The position numbers and the translations under genes were made by a program. The notes under the pieces were generated by a model, which searched no databases, was not told the origin of the DNA, and saw nothing but the letters and a program-made list of their open reading frames with translations. A DNA stretch of 64,000 nucleotides from Streptomyces sp. DHE7-1 (GTDB taxonomy: Bacteria > Actinomycetota > Actinomycetes > Streptomycetales > Streptomycetaceae): positions 2,294,001 through 2,358,000 of the forward strand of contig JACJDG010000003.1 of NCBI GenBank assembly GCA_016432725.1, given 5' to 3'. Positions 39,471 to 47,292 of this stretch are shown one piece after another (the first letter of the stretch is position 1; every line of letters starts with the position of its first letter).

Positions 39471-39495
39471 CCGGGCCTGCCCTCTTCAGGCCCGG
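39471..39495 (+). promoter_or_regulatory. Candidate attenuator hairpin between leader and metY
   Basis: Perfect 9-bp stem CCGGGCCTG / CAGGCCCGG with a 7-base loop CCCTCTT, between the leader peptide and metY. A ribosome position in the leader could change its formation. No SAM riboswitch consensus is seen here. Confidence 0.5.
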
Positions 39496-39550
39496 ACGGC
39501 AGCCGCGCGGCCTCTTCAGGCACCCCGCGCGCCCCGCACAAGGGAGAACC

Positions 39551-40912
39551 ATGAGTCAGCCGATCGACTCCGTCACCGCCGGCCACACCCCCGAGGACGA
39601 ACCAGCCGGTCCCGACACCTCGGCATGGTCGTTCGAGACCAAGCAGATCCATGCCGGCGCCGCGCCGGATCCGACGACCGGGGCGCGGGCGGTGCCGATC
39701 TACCAGACCAGCTCGTTCGTCTTCCGCGACACCCAGCACGCCGCCGACCTGTTCTCGCTCGCCGAGCCGGGCAACATCTACACCCGTATCCACAACCCCA
39801 CCCAGGACGTCTTCGAGCAGCGGATCGCCGCCCTCGAGGGCGGGGTCGCCGCGGTGGCAGTGGCCTCCGGGCAGGCCGCGGAGACCCTCGCCATCCTGAC
39901 TCTGGCGAGCGCGGGCGACCACATCGTCTCCAGCACGTCCCTGTACGGCGGCACCTACAACCTTTTCCGCCACACCCTGCCCAAGTTCGGCATCGAGGTG
40001 TCCTTCGTCGACGACCCGAACGACCTCGAAGCCTGGCGAGCGGCGATCCGGCCGAACACGAAGGCCCTGTTCGCCGAGACACTCGGCAATCCGCGCGGCA
40101 ATGTGCTCGACGTGCAGGCGGTGGCCGACGTCGCGCACGCGGCGGGCGTCCCGCTGATCGTGGACAACACCGTGCCCACCCCGTACCTGCTCCGGCCCGT
40201 CGAGCACGGCGCCGACATCGTCGTGCACTCCGCGACCAAGTTCCTCGGCGGCCACGGCACCACCATCGCCGGCATCGTCGTCGACGGCGGCACCTTCGAC
40301 TTCGGCGCCCACACCGACCGGTTCCCCGACTTCAGCGAACCTGACCCCAGCTACCACGGCCTGCAGTACTGGCCCGCGCTCGGCCCGGGTGCCTTCGCCA
40401 TCAAACTGCGCGTGCAGCTGCTCCGCGACATCGGACCGGCCCTCTCCCCGCACTCGGCCTTCCTGCTGCTGCAGGGCGTGGAGACGCTCAGTCTGCGCCT
40501 CGAACGGCACTCCGCCAACGCCCAGGCCCTGGCCGAATGGCTGGAACAGCGTGACGAGGTCGCCGCCGTCCACTACCCGGGCCTGGAATCCAACCGGTGG
40601 TACGAGGCAGGGCAGCGCTACCTGCCGCGCGGCGCCGGCGCGGTCCTGGCCTTCGAACTGCGGGACGGCGTCGAAGCGGGCAAGCGGTTCGTCGATGCTG
40701 TCGAGCTGTTCAGCCATCTCGCCAACATCGGCGACGTGCGCAGTCTCATCATCCATCCGGCGTCCACCACCCACAGCCAGCTGGACGAGGCACAGCTGGC
40801 GGCGACCGGCACCTCACCCGGCCTGGTCCGCCTGTCGGTCGGCATCGAGAACCTCGCCGACCTCAAGGCGGACCTGGAGGCAGGCTTCCGCGCGGTGAAG
40901 GGCGCGTCCTGA
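39551..40912 (+). CDS. metY: O-acetylhomoserine aminocarboxypropyltransferase (sulfhydrylase)
   Basis: PLP enzyme that makes homocysteine from O-acetylhomoserine and sulfide. 453 residues, ATG 39551 after AAGGGAGAA. Landmarks: [64 protein letters not shown] (Asp for PLP N1), PLP-lysine in [13 protein letters not shown], and [12 protein letters not shown] near the end. The length with the long insertion [15 protein letters not shown] separates it from cystathionine gamma-synthase. Coupled to metX by CTGA. Confidence 0.95.
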   Translation: MSQPIDSVTAGHTPEDEPAGPDTSAWSFETKQIHAGAAPDPTTGARAVPIYQTSSFVFRDTQHAADLFSLAEPGNIYTRIHNPTQDVFEQRIAALEGGVAAVAVASGQAAETLAILTLASAGDHIVSSTSLYGGTYNLFRHTLPKFGIEVSFVDDPNDLEAWRAAIRPNTKALFAETLGNPRGNVLDVQAVADVAHAAGVPLIVDNTVPTPYLLRPVEHGADIVVHSATKFLGGHGTTIAGIVVDGGTFDFGAHTDRFPDFSEPDPSYHGLQYWPALGPGAFAIKLRVQLLRDIGPALSPHSAFLLLQGVETLSLRLERHSANAQALAEWLEQRDEVAAVHYPGLESNRWYEAGQRYLPRGAGAVLAFELRDGVEAGKRFVDAVELFSHLANIGDVRSLIIHPASTTHSQLDEAQLAATGTSPGLVRLSVGIENLADLKADLEAGFRAVKGAS

Positions 40913-42059
40913 ACACCGTACTGGCGACCTCCGAGGTCCCCTCCCGCCGGCCTCCGGGGCCTGGCGGGAGGGGGACCCGCCGGGGCGCCGCCAATGGCAC
41001 GTACAGGAAGAGCCGCTGCCACTGGAGGCGGGAGGTGAACTGCCCGGCGTACGGCTCGCGTTCGAAACATGGGGGCGGCTGGCTCCGGACCGATCCAATG
41101 CCGTACTGGTGCTCCACGCGCTCACCGGCGACAGCCATGTCGCGGGACCGGCCGAACCCGGTCATCCTGCCCCCGGCTGGTGGGACGGGCTCATCGGGGC
41201 CGGTCTGGCACTGGACACCGACCGGTGGTTCGTCGTCGCTCCCAACGTGCTGGGCGGCTGCCAGGGCAGCACCGGACCGGCGTCCTTCACACCGGACGGA
41301 CGCCACTGGGGTGGCGACTTCCCTTTCCTGACACAGCGTGACCAGGTGGCCGCAGAGGCGGACCTGGCCGACACGCTGGGCATCGACCGCTGGGCGCTGG
41401 TCGTCGGCGGGTCGATGGGCGGAATGCGGGCGCTGGAATGGGCCGTGTCGCATCCGGAACGGACGCGGGCGCTCCTGCTGCTCGCCACGACGGCCGCGAC
41501 GAGCGCGGAGCAGATCGCCTGGGCGAACATCCAGCTCCATGCCATCCGCAGCGACCCTCACTGGCGCGGCGGCGACTACCACGACGCCGGCCCCGGACTC
41601 GGCCCGCACGCGGGACTCGGCCTGGCCCGTCGCCTCGCCCACGTCACCTACCGCAGCGAACCGGAACTCCAGGTCCGTTTCGGCCGCGCGCCGCAGGGCG
41701 CGGAGGACCCGTGGACGGGCGGCCGGTACCAGGTGGAGTCCTATCTCGACCACCACGCCGCCAAGCTCGTGCGCCGCTTCGACGCGGGCAGCTACGTCAC
41801 ACTGGCAGAGGCCATGAACAGTCACGACATCGGTCGCGGCCGAGGCGGTACGCGCGCCGCCCTGAGCCGTGTGACAGCCAGAACCCTCGTCGCGGGCGTC
41901 GACTCGGACCGCCTCTATCCGCTGTCCCAGCAAGCGGAGTTGGCAGCCGGGATCCCTACAGCGGATCACGTCCGGGTGGTCGAATCCCCGTACGGTCACG
42001 ACGGCTTCCTCATCGAGGTGGAACAAGTCGCCGCACTCGTGCACGAACTCGTCGGCTAG
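40909..42059 (+). CDS. metX: Homoserine O-acetyltransferase, CTG start, frameshifted
   Basis: Makes O-acetylhomoserine for MetY. Alpha/beta-hydrolase with nucleophile GGSMGGMRALEW, Asp in GVDSDRLYP and His in SPYGHDGFL. The conserved N-terminal part WREGDPPGRRQWH and PLPLEAGGELPGVRLAFETW is in frame with no ATG or GTG ahead of it. One base is missing near 40957; repaired, the frame runs back to CTG 40909, which overlaps the metY stop (CTGA) and has GAAGGG six bases upstream. Restored length 383, normal for MetX. Confidence 0.88.
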
Positions 42060-42317
42060 ACCGCGGGATGGCGGCGCGGGCTCGCCCTCCGGCCCTCGCC
42101 ATCGGTGATGACGCTGCGCGGCGAAGCGGTGGCCGCGTATCAATGTCGGCGTCCTGTTCCTCCCCGCGGCCCGGCGCCGTAGCCGTACGCCGCCGTTGCC
42201 CGCCCGCAGCCGCCTCACCCCGCACGATCCGATGCCCTGTCCGCCGCTGCCCGCAGCCCACCTCGGTGATTTTCCCCACTATCCCTGCTGATTTAGTAGA
42301 GGAACGTTGACGCCGTC

Positions 42318-42400
42318 GTGGCGCTCACCCGCCACGGGGCCATGTCGACTTCCGTCGCGTGCAGTTGCGCGAAACAACCGCAGGCCAGGCGTCCGTCCGC
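42318..42400 (+). pseudogene. Decayed orphan leader-peptide ORF
   Basis: From GTG 42318 the codons read MALTRH; after one missing base in CACGGGG (42333-42339) the next frame reads RGHVDFRRVQLRE, the same HVD core as the other sulfur leaders. No same-strand gene follows: the next gene is on the opposite strand. A 16-base element at 42289-42304 just upstream matches 13 of 16 positions of one upstream of the leader at 43373-43527. It looks like the leader of a lost gene. The rest of the 42060-42401 gap holds nothing else I can support. Confidence 0.4.
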
Positions 42401-42401
42401 A

Positions 42402-43283
42402 TCAGGTCAGCCGGGCTGTCACGCAAGCCTCCGGCTCCTTGCGCGGTGTGCACGCCGTCCACTCCACGATCTGTACCGCCGCCCCGGCGGCCTCTGTGCC
42501 TCGGCAGTGGGCGTGGTGCCTGCGGGCGATGCCGTCCAGGTCCAGGTGGGAGCCGAAGGCGGGGTGTGCCGCCAGTCGCCGTGCGTACGCCCACACGTGG
42601 GGGTGCTCGGTGATGCGGTGCACCGCGGCGGCGTCCAGGTGGTGGCGGTGCACCGTGTCCAGCTGCACGAGCGCCACCCACAACTGGACGTCACCGAGCG
42701 TGAGTTCATCGCCCAGCACGTGCACCCGAGAGGCGAGTTCCCACTCCAGTGCATCCAGCGTGCGCAGCAGGGTGGCCAGCGCGGTGTCGCGTGCTGCCGG
42801 GTCGCCATCGGACCGCCCGGCGCGCTGGGCGGCCCAGGTGATGCCCTGCTCGCAGAGTCGGCCAACGGTCTCGATGGCCTTCTCGGCATCGCGGGGGTAG
42901 AGATCGGGACCATGTCCGCCGAACCGCCGGGCCAGGTCCCGAAGGATGTCGGTGGTGTGGGTGCTGACGATCGTTCCGGTCCAGTTGTCGCTGAGGACCG
43001 GCGCCGCGGCCGGTCCGGGGTGCTGGTGCGAACTGGCTTCGTACAGCGGGCGCAGTGCCAGGTGTCCGCCGTCCGAGGCGTCGGGCAGGGCGGGCAGCAG
43101 CGTGACCGGGAGGGTGTCGTCGAGGCGGAGCAGGCTGTGCGTGACGGCGATCTGCAGGCAGTGCGGACAGGACAGCGAGAGGTGGAGTCGGTAGCGCTGC
43201 GGCGCGGCGTAGTAGCCGCTGCGCGCGTCACAGCCGATCCTGCTCCGGAAGGACGGCACTGTTGTCGGGGATGTGGCGGACAT
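42402..43283 (-). CDS. Glutathionyl-hydroquinone reductase / Ecm4-like thiol transferase
   Basis: 293 residues, ATG 43283. N-terminal thioredoxin-like half with RYRLHLSLSCPHCLQIAVTH (CPxC active site), then PAAAPVLSDNWTGTIVSTHT (the VPVLWD...IV segment of the Ecm4 family) and DLYPRDAEKAIE. C-terminal helical half has LGDVQLWVALVQLDTVHRHH and YARRLAAHPAF. Streptomycetes lack glutathione and use mycothiol, so the real thiol partner is uncertain. The Cys leader peptide directly upstream ties it to sulfur supply. Confidence 0.75.
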   Translation of the reverse strand: MSATSPTTVPSFRSRIGCDARSGYYAAPQRYRLHLSLSCPHCLQIAVTHSLLRLDDTLPVTLLPALPDASDGGHLALRPLYEASSHQHPGPAAAPVLSDNWTGTIVSTHTTDILRDLARRFGGHGPDLYPRDAEKAIETVGRLCEQGITWAAQRAGRSDGDPAARDTALATLLRTLDALEWELASRVHVLGDELTLGDVQLWVALVQLDTVHRHHLDAAAVHRITEHPHVWAYARRLAAHPAFGSHLDLDGIARRHHAHCRGTEAAGAAVQIVEWTACTPRKEPEACVTARLT

Positions 43284-43372
43284 GCATCTCCCTGGGGTGC
43301 TCGGTCGCAGGCATACGGGACGACGGCTCGCGGCAGCTTCGGCACGGCCGGGACGCGGTGCCGGCGTGAGGA

Positions 43373-43527
43373 TCAGAAGCGGGTGGGCGTGGAGCCCTCA
43401 CCGTGCGGGGAACTCGCCGCACTGCACACGCGCAGGAGATCGATGTGGCGCCGGGACGTCAGCAGGGCAGCGGACGGACGGCGATGCGGACGGCTCGACG
43501 GCCCGGATCCAGCACAGAACAGCCCAT
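43373..43527 (-). CDS. Cysteine-codon leader peptide upstream of the Ecm4-like gene
   Basis: Core LLTSRRHIDLLRVCSAASSP, ending at the stop 43373, 90 bases before the Ecm4-like start. From ATG 43527 the frame reads MGCSVLDPGRRAVRIAVRPL, then one C is missing near 43463 before LLTSRRHID. The start is therefore tentative; internal starts would give a shorter peptide. One Cys codon follows the RRHID core at the usual distance. Confidence 0.65.
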
Positions 43528-43528
43528 C

Positions 43529-43544
43529 TTTCCCTACTAATTCA
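43529..43544 (-). promoter_or_regulatory. Motif shared by two leader-peptide promoters
   Basis: On the coding strand this reads TGAATTAGTAGGGAAA; the orphan leader has TGATTTAGTAGAGGAA at 42289-42304 (13 of 16 identical). Both lie within 15 bases of the leader start. Could be a -10 region or a regulator site. A weaker relative AGGTAGGAAAA is in front of the leader at 43921. Confidence 0.35.
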
Positions 43545-43836
43545 CTATGATTTCCCGTACTGGAGTGTCGGGCCACGGCCGAGCCCCGTCAAGTGGGCGC
43601 GCTCCACCCGCGCCAGAACGTCTCACCTCACGAGAAGGCCCGCCGGGCCGCCCCTGCGATCAGGCCACGCGGTCGGCCACGCGGGCAGCGAGCCTTGCGC
43701 GGACCGCCTCGCCGGGAGCGCCGGCAACGGAGGGACCGACGCAGCGGTGTCCACCGCGGCGGTCATCTCGGTGACGCAGACGGCCAGGTCGATCTCGCCA
43801 CCACCCATCCTGAATATCGAGACGGCATCGTCCATA

Positions 43837-43868
43837 ATCCGAAACCCATCTTGGGATGGATTTCAGAT
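43837..43868. promoter_or_regulatory. 32-bp near-perfect palindrome upstream of the ssuA leader
   Basis: The left half ATCCGAAACCCATC is matched by the complement of the right half GGATGGATTTCAGAT with two mismatches around a TTG centre. It is AT-richer than its surroundings and lies about 50 bases before the leader peptide. Best read as an operator for an unknown dimeric regulator of the sulfonate operon. Confidence 0.55.
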
Positions 43869-43920
43869 TCTGCCACGATCCCTAGCAACCAGGTAGGAAA
43901 ACTAGGGTTCAGGGGTGGTC

Positions 43921-44022
43921 GTGGGAGCGCTCAGCTGCGCAGACCGGGTGCTGCCCGTGCTGACCTCGCGTCGTCACATCGACTTCGGCCGTACGTCCAG
44001 TTCCATCTGTCGGCCGGTCTGA
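43921..44022 (+). CDS. Cysteine-codon leader peptide upstream of ssuA
   Basis: 33-codon ORF from GTG 43921 (an in-frame GTG is also at 43915), with AGGGG close upstream. It contains VLTSRRHIDFGRTSSSICRP, the shared RRHID core followed by a Cys codon seven residues later, plus an early Cys. It ends 60 bases before the binding-protein gene, so stalling could directly affect that gene's translation or a short hairpin between. Confidence 0.8.
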   Translation: MGALSCADRVLPVLTSRRHIDFGRTSSSICRPV

Positions 44023-44082
44023 GACCTCGGCACGCCCTTCCCCACCTCCTTGATCCCCCTCCTTCCCTGAGAGGACACCTCC

Positions 44083-45192
44083 GTGTCTGCCGCAAGACCG
44101 CTCACCTCCCTGCGCACCCTCGCCGTCATAGCAACGCTTCCGCTCCTGCTCACCGCATGCGGGTACGGCTCCAAGTCCACCGACGACGGCAAGCAGTCCC
44201 CGGCTGCCGCGGCAGGCGCCAAGAAGCTCTCCGCCGACGAAGTGAAGATCGGCTACTTCCCCAACCTCACGCACGCCACCGCACTCGTGGGCGTCCAGGA
44301 GGGCCTGTTCCAGAAGGAGCTCGGCGGCACCACGATCAAGGCCTCCACCTTCAACGCCGGCCCCTCCGAGATCGAGGCGCTCAACGCCGGATCCATCGAC
44401 ATCGGCTGGATCGGCCCCTCCCCCGCCATCAACGGCTACACCAAGTCGAACGGCAAGAACCTGCGCATCGTCGGCGGTTCCGCATCCGGCGGCGTGAAGC
44501 TCGTCGTCAATCCGAAGAAGATCAAGTCCTTGAAGGACGTCAAGGGCAAGAAGATCGCCACACCCCAGCTCGGCAACACCCAGGATGTCGCGTTCCTCAA
44601 CTGGATCGCGGACCAGGGCTGGAAGGCGGACGCCGAGAGCGGCAAGGGCGACGTCTCCGTCCTCCGCACCGACAACAAGATCACCCCGGACGCGTTCAAG
44701 GCCGGTTCCATCGACGGCGCCTGGGTGCCGGAGCCGACCGCGTCCAAGCTGGTCGCCGAGGGCGGCAAGACCCTGCTCGACGAGTCCACCCTGTGGCCCG
44801 GCAAGAAGTTCGTGATCACGAACATCATCGTGTCGCAGAAGTTCCTCAAGGAGCACCCCGACGTCGTCGAGGCCGTACTGCGCGGTTCGGTGAAGACCAA
44901 CGCGTGGATCAACGCCAACCCGGACAAGGCGAAGGCGGCCGCCAACACGGCTCTGGAGAAGCTGTCGGGCAAGGCCCTGCCCGCCGAGGTCATCGACCCG
45001 GCCTGGAAGTCGATCACCTTCCTCGACGACCCGCTGGCCTCCACGCTCAACATCGAGGCGGAGCACGCGGTGAAGGCCGGCCTGCTGGACAAGCCCGATC
45101 TGAAGGGCATCTACGACCTCACGCTGCTCAACAAGGTCCTCAAGGACGAGGGCAAGGACACGGTCGACGACGCCGGTCTCGGCGCCGAGTAA
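44083..45192 (+). CDS. ssuA: Sulfonate-type ABC transporter substrate-binding lipoprotein
   Basis: 369 residues. GTG 44083 with GAGAGGA eight bases ahead. Lipoprotein signal ending LLLTAC. Body matches the SsuA/TauA/NrtA class: [59 protein letters not shown], and [14 protein letters not shown]. Likely ligands are alkanesulfonates or sulfate esters, given the monooxygenases downstream; symbol assigned by class and context. Its ATPase and permease are broken, so it may rely on another ABC core. Confidence 0.85.
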   Translation: MSAARPLTSLRTLAVIATLPLLLTACGYGSKSTDDGKQSPAAAAGAKKLSADEVKIGYFPNLTHATALVGVQEGLFQKELGGTTIKASTFNAGPSEIEALNAGSIDIGWIGPSPAINGYTKSNGKNLRIVGGSASGGVKLVVNPKKIKSLKDVKGKKIATPQLGNTQDVAFLNWIADQGWKADAESGKGDVSVLRTDNKITPDAFKAGSIDGAWVPEPTASKLVAEGGKTLLDESTLWPGKKFVITNIIVSQKFLKEHPDVVEAVLRGSVKTNAWINANPDKAKAAANTALEKLSGKALPAEVIDPAWKSITFLDDPLASTLNIEAEHAVKAGLLDKPDLKGIYDLTLLNKVLKDEGKDTVDDAGLGAE

Positions 45193-45233
45193 CGACATTG
45201 CGGTCCCGATGGGTTCCCAGGAGGTGACGACCA

Positions 45234-45541
45234 TGGCCACCACGATCACTGACACGGCCGAGGACGCCACGGCGGTGACGCGCGCTGCCCGCATCGAGCA
45301 CGTCTCGAAGTCCTTCCCCGCCCCGGGCACACCCGGCGGATCGCAGCTCGTGCTGGACGACATCACCCTCGATGTCGCACCGGGCGAGTTCGTCACCCTC
45401 CTGGGGGCCTCGGGGTGCGGCAAGTCCACCCTCCTCAACCTGGTCGCGGGACTGGACCGGCCGTCGGCAGGCTCCATCGACACGGACGGCCGGACCGCCC
45501 TGATGTTCCAGGAGCACGCCCTGTTCCCGTGGCTGACCGCG
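45234..45541 (+). pseudogene. ssuB: 5' part of ssuB-type ATPase, cut by a deletion
   Basis: About 103 codons of a nitrate/sulfonate ABC ATPase: Walker [16 protein letters not shown] and Q-loop [14 protein letters not shown], then homology stops. The signature, Walker B and switch regions are absent. ATG 45234 follows CCAGGAGGTGACGACC, an excellent ribosome-binding site. Beyond 45541 the sequence is the 3' part of the permease in another frame. Confidence 0.85.
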
Positions 45542-45542
45542 C

Positions 45543-45893
45543 CAGATCCCGCCGCTGTCCCTGCGGGCCGGCCGGACGCTGGGCGCGACGGGTCTGCGCG
45601 GGGTGCGGCACATCGTGATGCCTGGGGCGCTACCCGGCTATCTGGCGGGCCTCAAGCAGGGCTGGGCGTTCTCACGGCGGTCTCTGATGGCCGCCGAGAT
45701 CATCGCCTCCTCGCCCGATCTGGGCGTCGGTCTGGGTCAGTTGCTGGAGAACGGGCTCAGTAACTCCAGCATGTCGCAGGTGTTCCTGGCCATCTTCCTG
45801 ATCCTGCTCGTCGGCATCGCCATCGACATGCTGATCTTCAGCCCGCTGGAGCGGTGGGTGTTGCGCGGCCGCGGCCTACTGGTCACCCGCTGA
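45543..45893 (+). pseudogene. ssuC: 3' part of ssuC-type permease, joined to ssuB by a deletion
   Basis: Without a start codon it reads [20 protein letters not shown], then [20 protein letters not shown] (the EAA loop that docks on the ATPase) and two membrane helices to the stop. The N-terminal half of the permease and the C-terminal half of SsuB are gone, roughly 1.1 kb judging by normal gene sizes. It is out of frame with the ATPase part, so no fusion protein forms. Confidence 0.85.
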
Positions 45894-46211
45894 GCGAACG
45901 GATCCCGATCGACACGAAGTGCGCGCCCGCCCCGTCAGCCACGCGCACACGGCACCGGCCCGCACAGGCATCATCGCCGCACGCGCGCCGATGCTGTCGT
46001 GTGCAGAAGAGACGGGTCCTGCCCGCGAGAGGGCGCGCGGGGAGAACCGGTTTCGCGCAATCTCGCCCTGCGCGCTTTGTCGGTTTCTCGTGGGCCGTAG
46101 ACCCGGGCGCTGGCAGATCTCCCCGCCTGTTTGGCGAAGCCCCAGTTCAGGCGGGTGTCTGGCCATGTGTCAGGTGGCGCAACACTCCAGCAACACCGCT
46201 TTCCCTACCAG
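45894..46211. other. Gene-free gap before the GntR gene
   Basis: No supported ORF. At its right end the sequence TTTCCCTACCAGATGGGTATGG contains the imperfect palindrome TACCAGATGGGTA, which overlaps the probable start of the GntR gene and may be its own operator. No leader peptide with the HxD core is seen here. Confidence 0.35.
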
Positions 46212-46229
46212 ATGGGTATGGTCCGAAAC

Positions 46230-47017
46230 ATGTCACCCGCCGACCGCATCCGAGACCACGCCGGCCAGGGCGCGACCACCGTCGCGGCCCACCGCGCGCG
46301 GCGGCGGCTGCGTGCGGACCGGGCTCGCCAGCTCGCCGACCTGCTCCGCCACCAGCTCCTGGCCGGGGGTTCCCGGACGGCGCGCTTCCCCACGAGACGA
46401 CCCTTGCCGCGGACTACAGCGCCTCCCGCAACACGGTTCGCCAAGCACTCGACCTGCTACGCGCCGAGGGCCTGGTCGAACGCCTCCCCGGCGTCGGCAC
46501 GGTCGTCGTGGCCCAGAAGTACCCCCACGGACTCGACCGCCTGATGGGCCTCGCGGAAACCCTGCTCGAACACGGTCATGTCACCAACGAGGTCCGCACC
46601 GTGGGCCCCGTCCCCGCCCCGTCCCCGGTCGCCGATCGCCTGCACGTCCCACCCGGCACCGACGTCCTCTACATCGAACGTCTGCGACGGCTGAACGGCC
46701 TGCCCCTGTCCCTCGACCTCACCTACATCCCCCTCGACATCGGCACCGCCCTGCTCGGCGAGGACCTGGAGAACACGGACATCTTCCGGCTCCTCGAGAC
46801 ACTCACCGGCCGGCATCTCGGTCACGCCGAGATCAGCCTAGAGGCGGTGAACGCCGACGCCCACTCCGCCGCCGTACTGCAGGCACCGCGGGGTGCGGCC
46901 GTCCTGATGCTGGAACGTCTCACGTACCTCGCCGACGGACGCCCCGTCGACCTGGAGTTCATCCGCTTCCGCGGCGACCGCATCTCGATGAGCGGTCTGC
47001 TGCACCGGTCCCTGTAA
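46230..47017 (+). CDS. GntR/HutC family regulator of the AprAB-like operon (frameshifted)
   Basis: About 262 residues from ATG 46230 (in-frame ATGs also at 46212 and 46218; no clear ribosome-binding site, possibly leaderless). One G is missing near 46371, then the winged helix reads TTLAADYSASRNTVRQALDL and GLVERLPGVGTVV. The C-terminal UTRA ligand domain has VLYIERLRRLNGLPLSLDLTY and FRGDRISMSGLLHRSL. Directly upstream of and co-directional with the ferredoxin gene (33-base gap), so it is the obvious controller of this operon, sensing an unknown small molecule. Confidence 0.85.
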
Positions 47018-47050
47018 ACACCCCGCTCGCGCACATTCCTGGAGACAGCC

Positions 47051-47278
47051 ATGCCCTTGGCGCCCCAGCGGGCCGACGTGCCCGTGACCATCGACGAGTC
47101 GAAGTGCATCGACGGCTGCACGCTCTGCGTGGACATGTGCCCGCTGGACTCCCTCGCCATCGACGACAGCAACGGCAAGGCCTACATGCACGTCGACGAG
47201 TGCTGGTACTGCGGCCCGTGCGCGGCCCGCTGCCCCACCGGAGCCGTCACGGTCAACATGCCCTACCTGCTCCGGTGA
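47051..47278 (+). CDS. AprB-like 2[4Fe-4S] ferredoxin
   Basis: 75 residues, ATG 47051 with GGAGA six bases ahead. Two cluster motifs: CIDGCTLCVDMCP and CWYCGPCAARCP. The spacing and the CWxCxxC motif resemble the beta subunit of adenylylsulfate reductase (AprB) more than ordinary ferredoxins. Encoded in the same operon as an AprA-like flavoprotein, so it is its likely electron partner. It lacks the long AprB C-terminal tail that wraps around AprA. Confidence 0.82.
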   Translation: MPLAPQRADVPVTIDESKCIDGCTLCVDMCPLDSLAIDDSNGKAYMHVDECWYCGPCAARCPTGAVTVNMPYLLR

Positions 47279-47292
47279 AAGGCCGAACTCCC

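Noticed and set aside
39309..39550. SAM riboswitch in front of metY
   Set aside because: I looked for the conserved SAM-I/II/IV core stems and could not find them; the leader peptide plus hairpin explains the region better.
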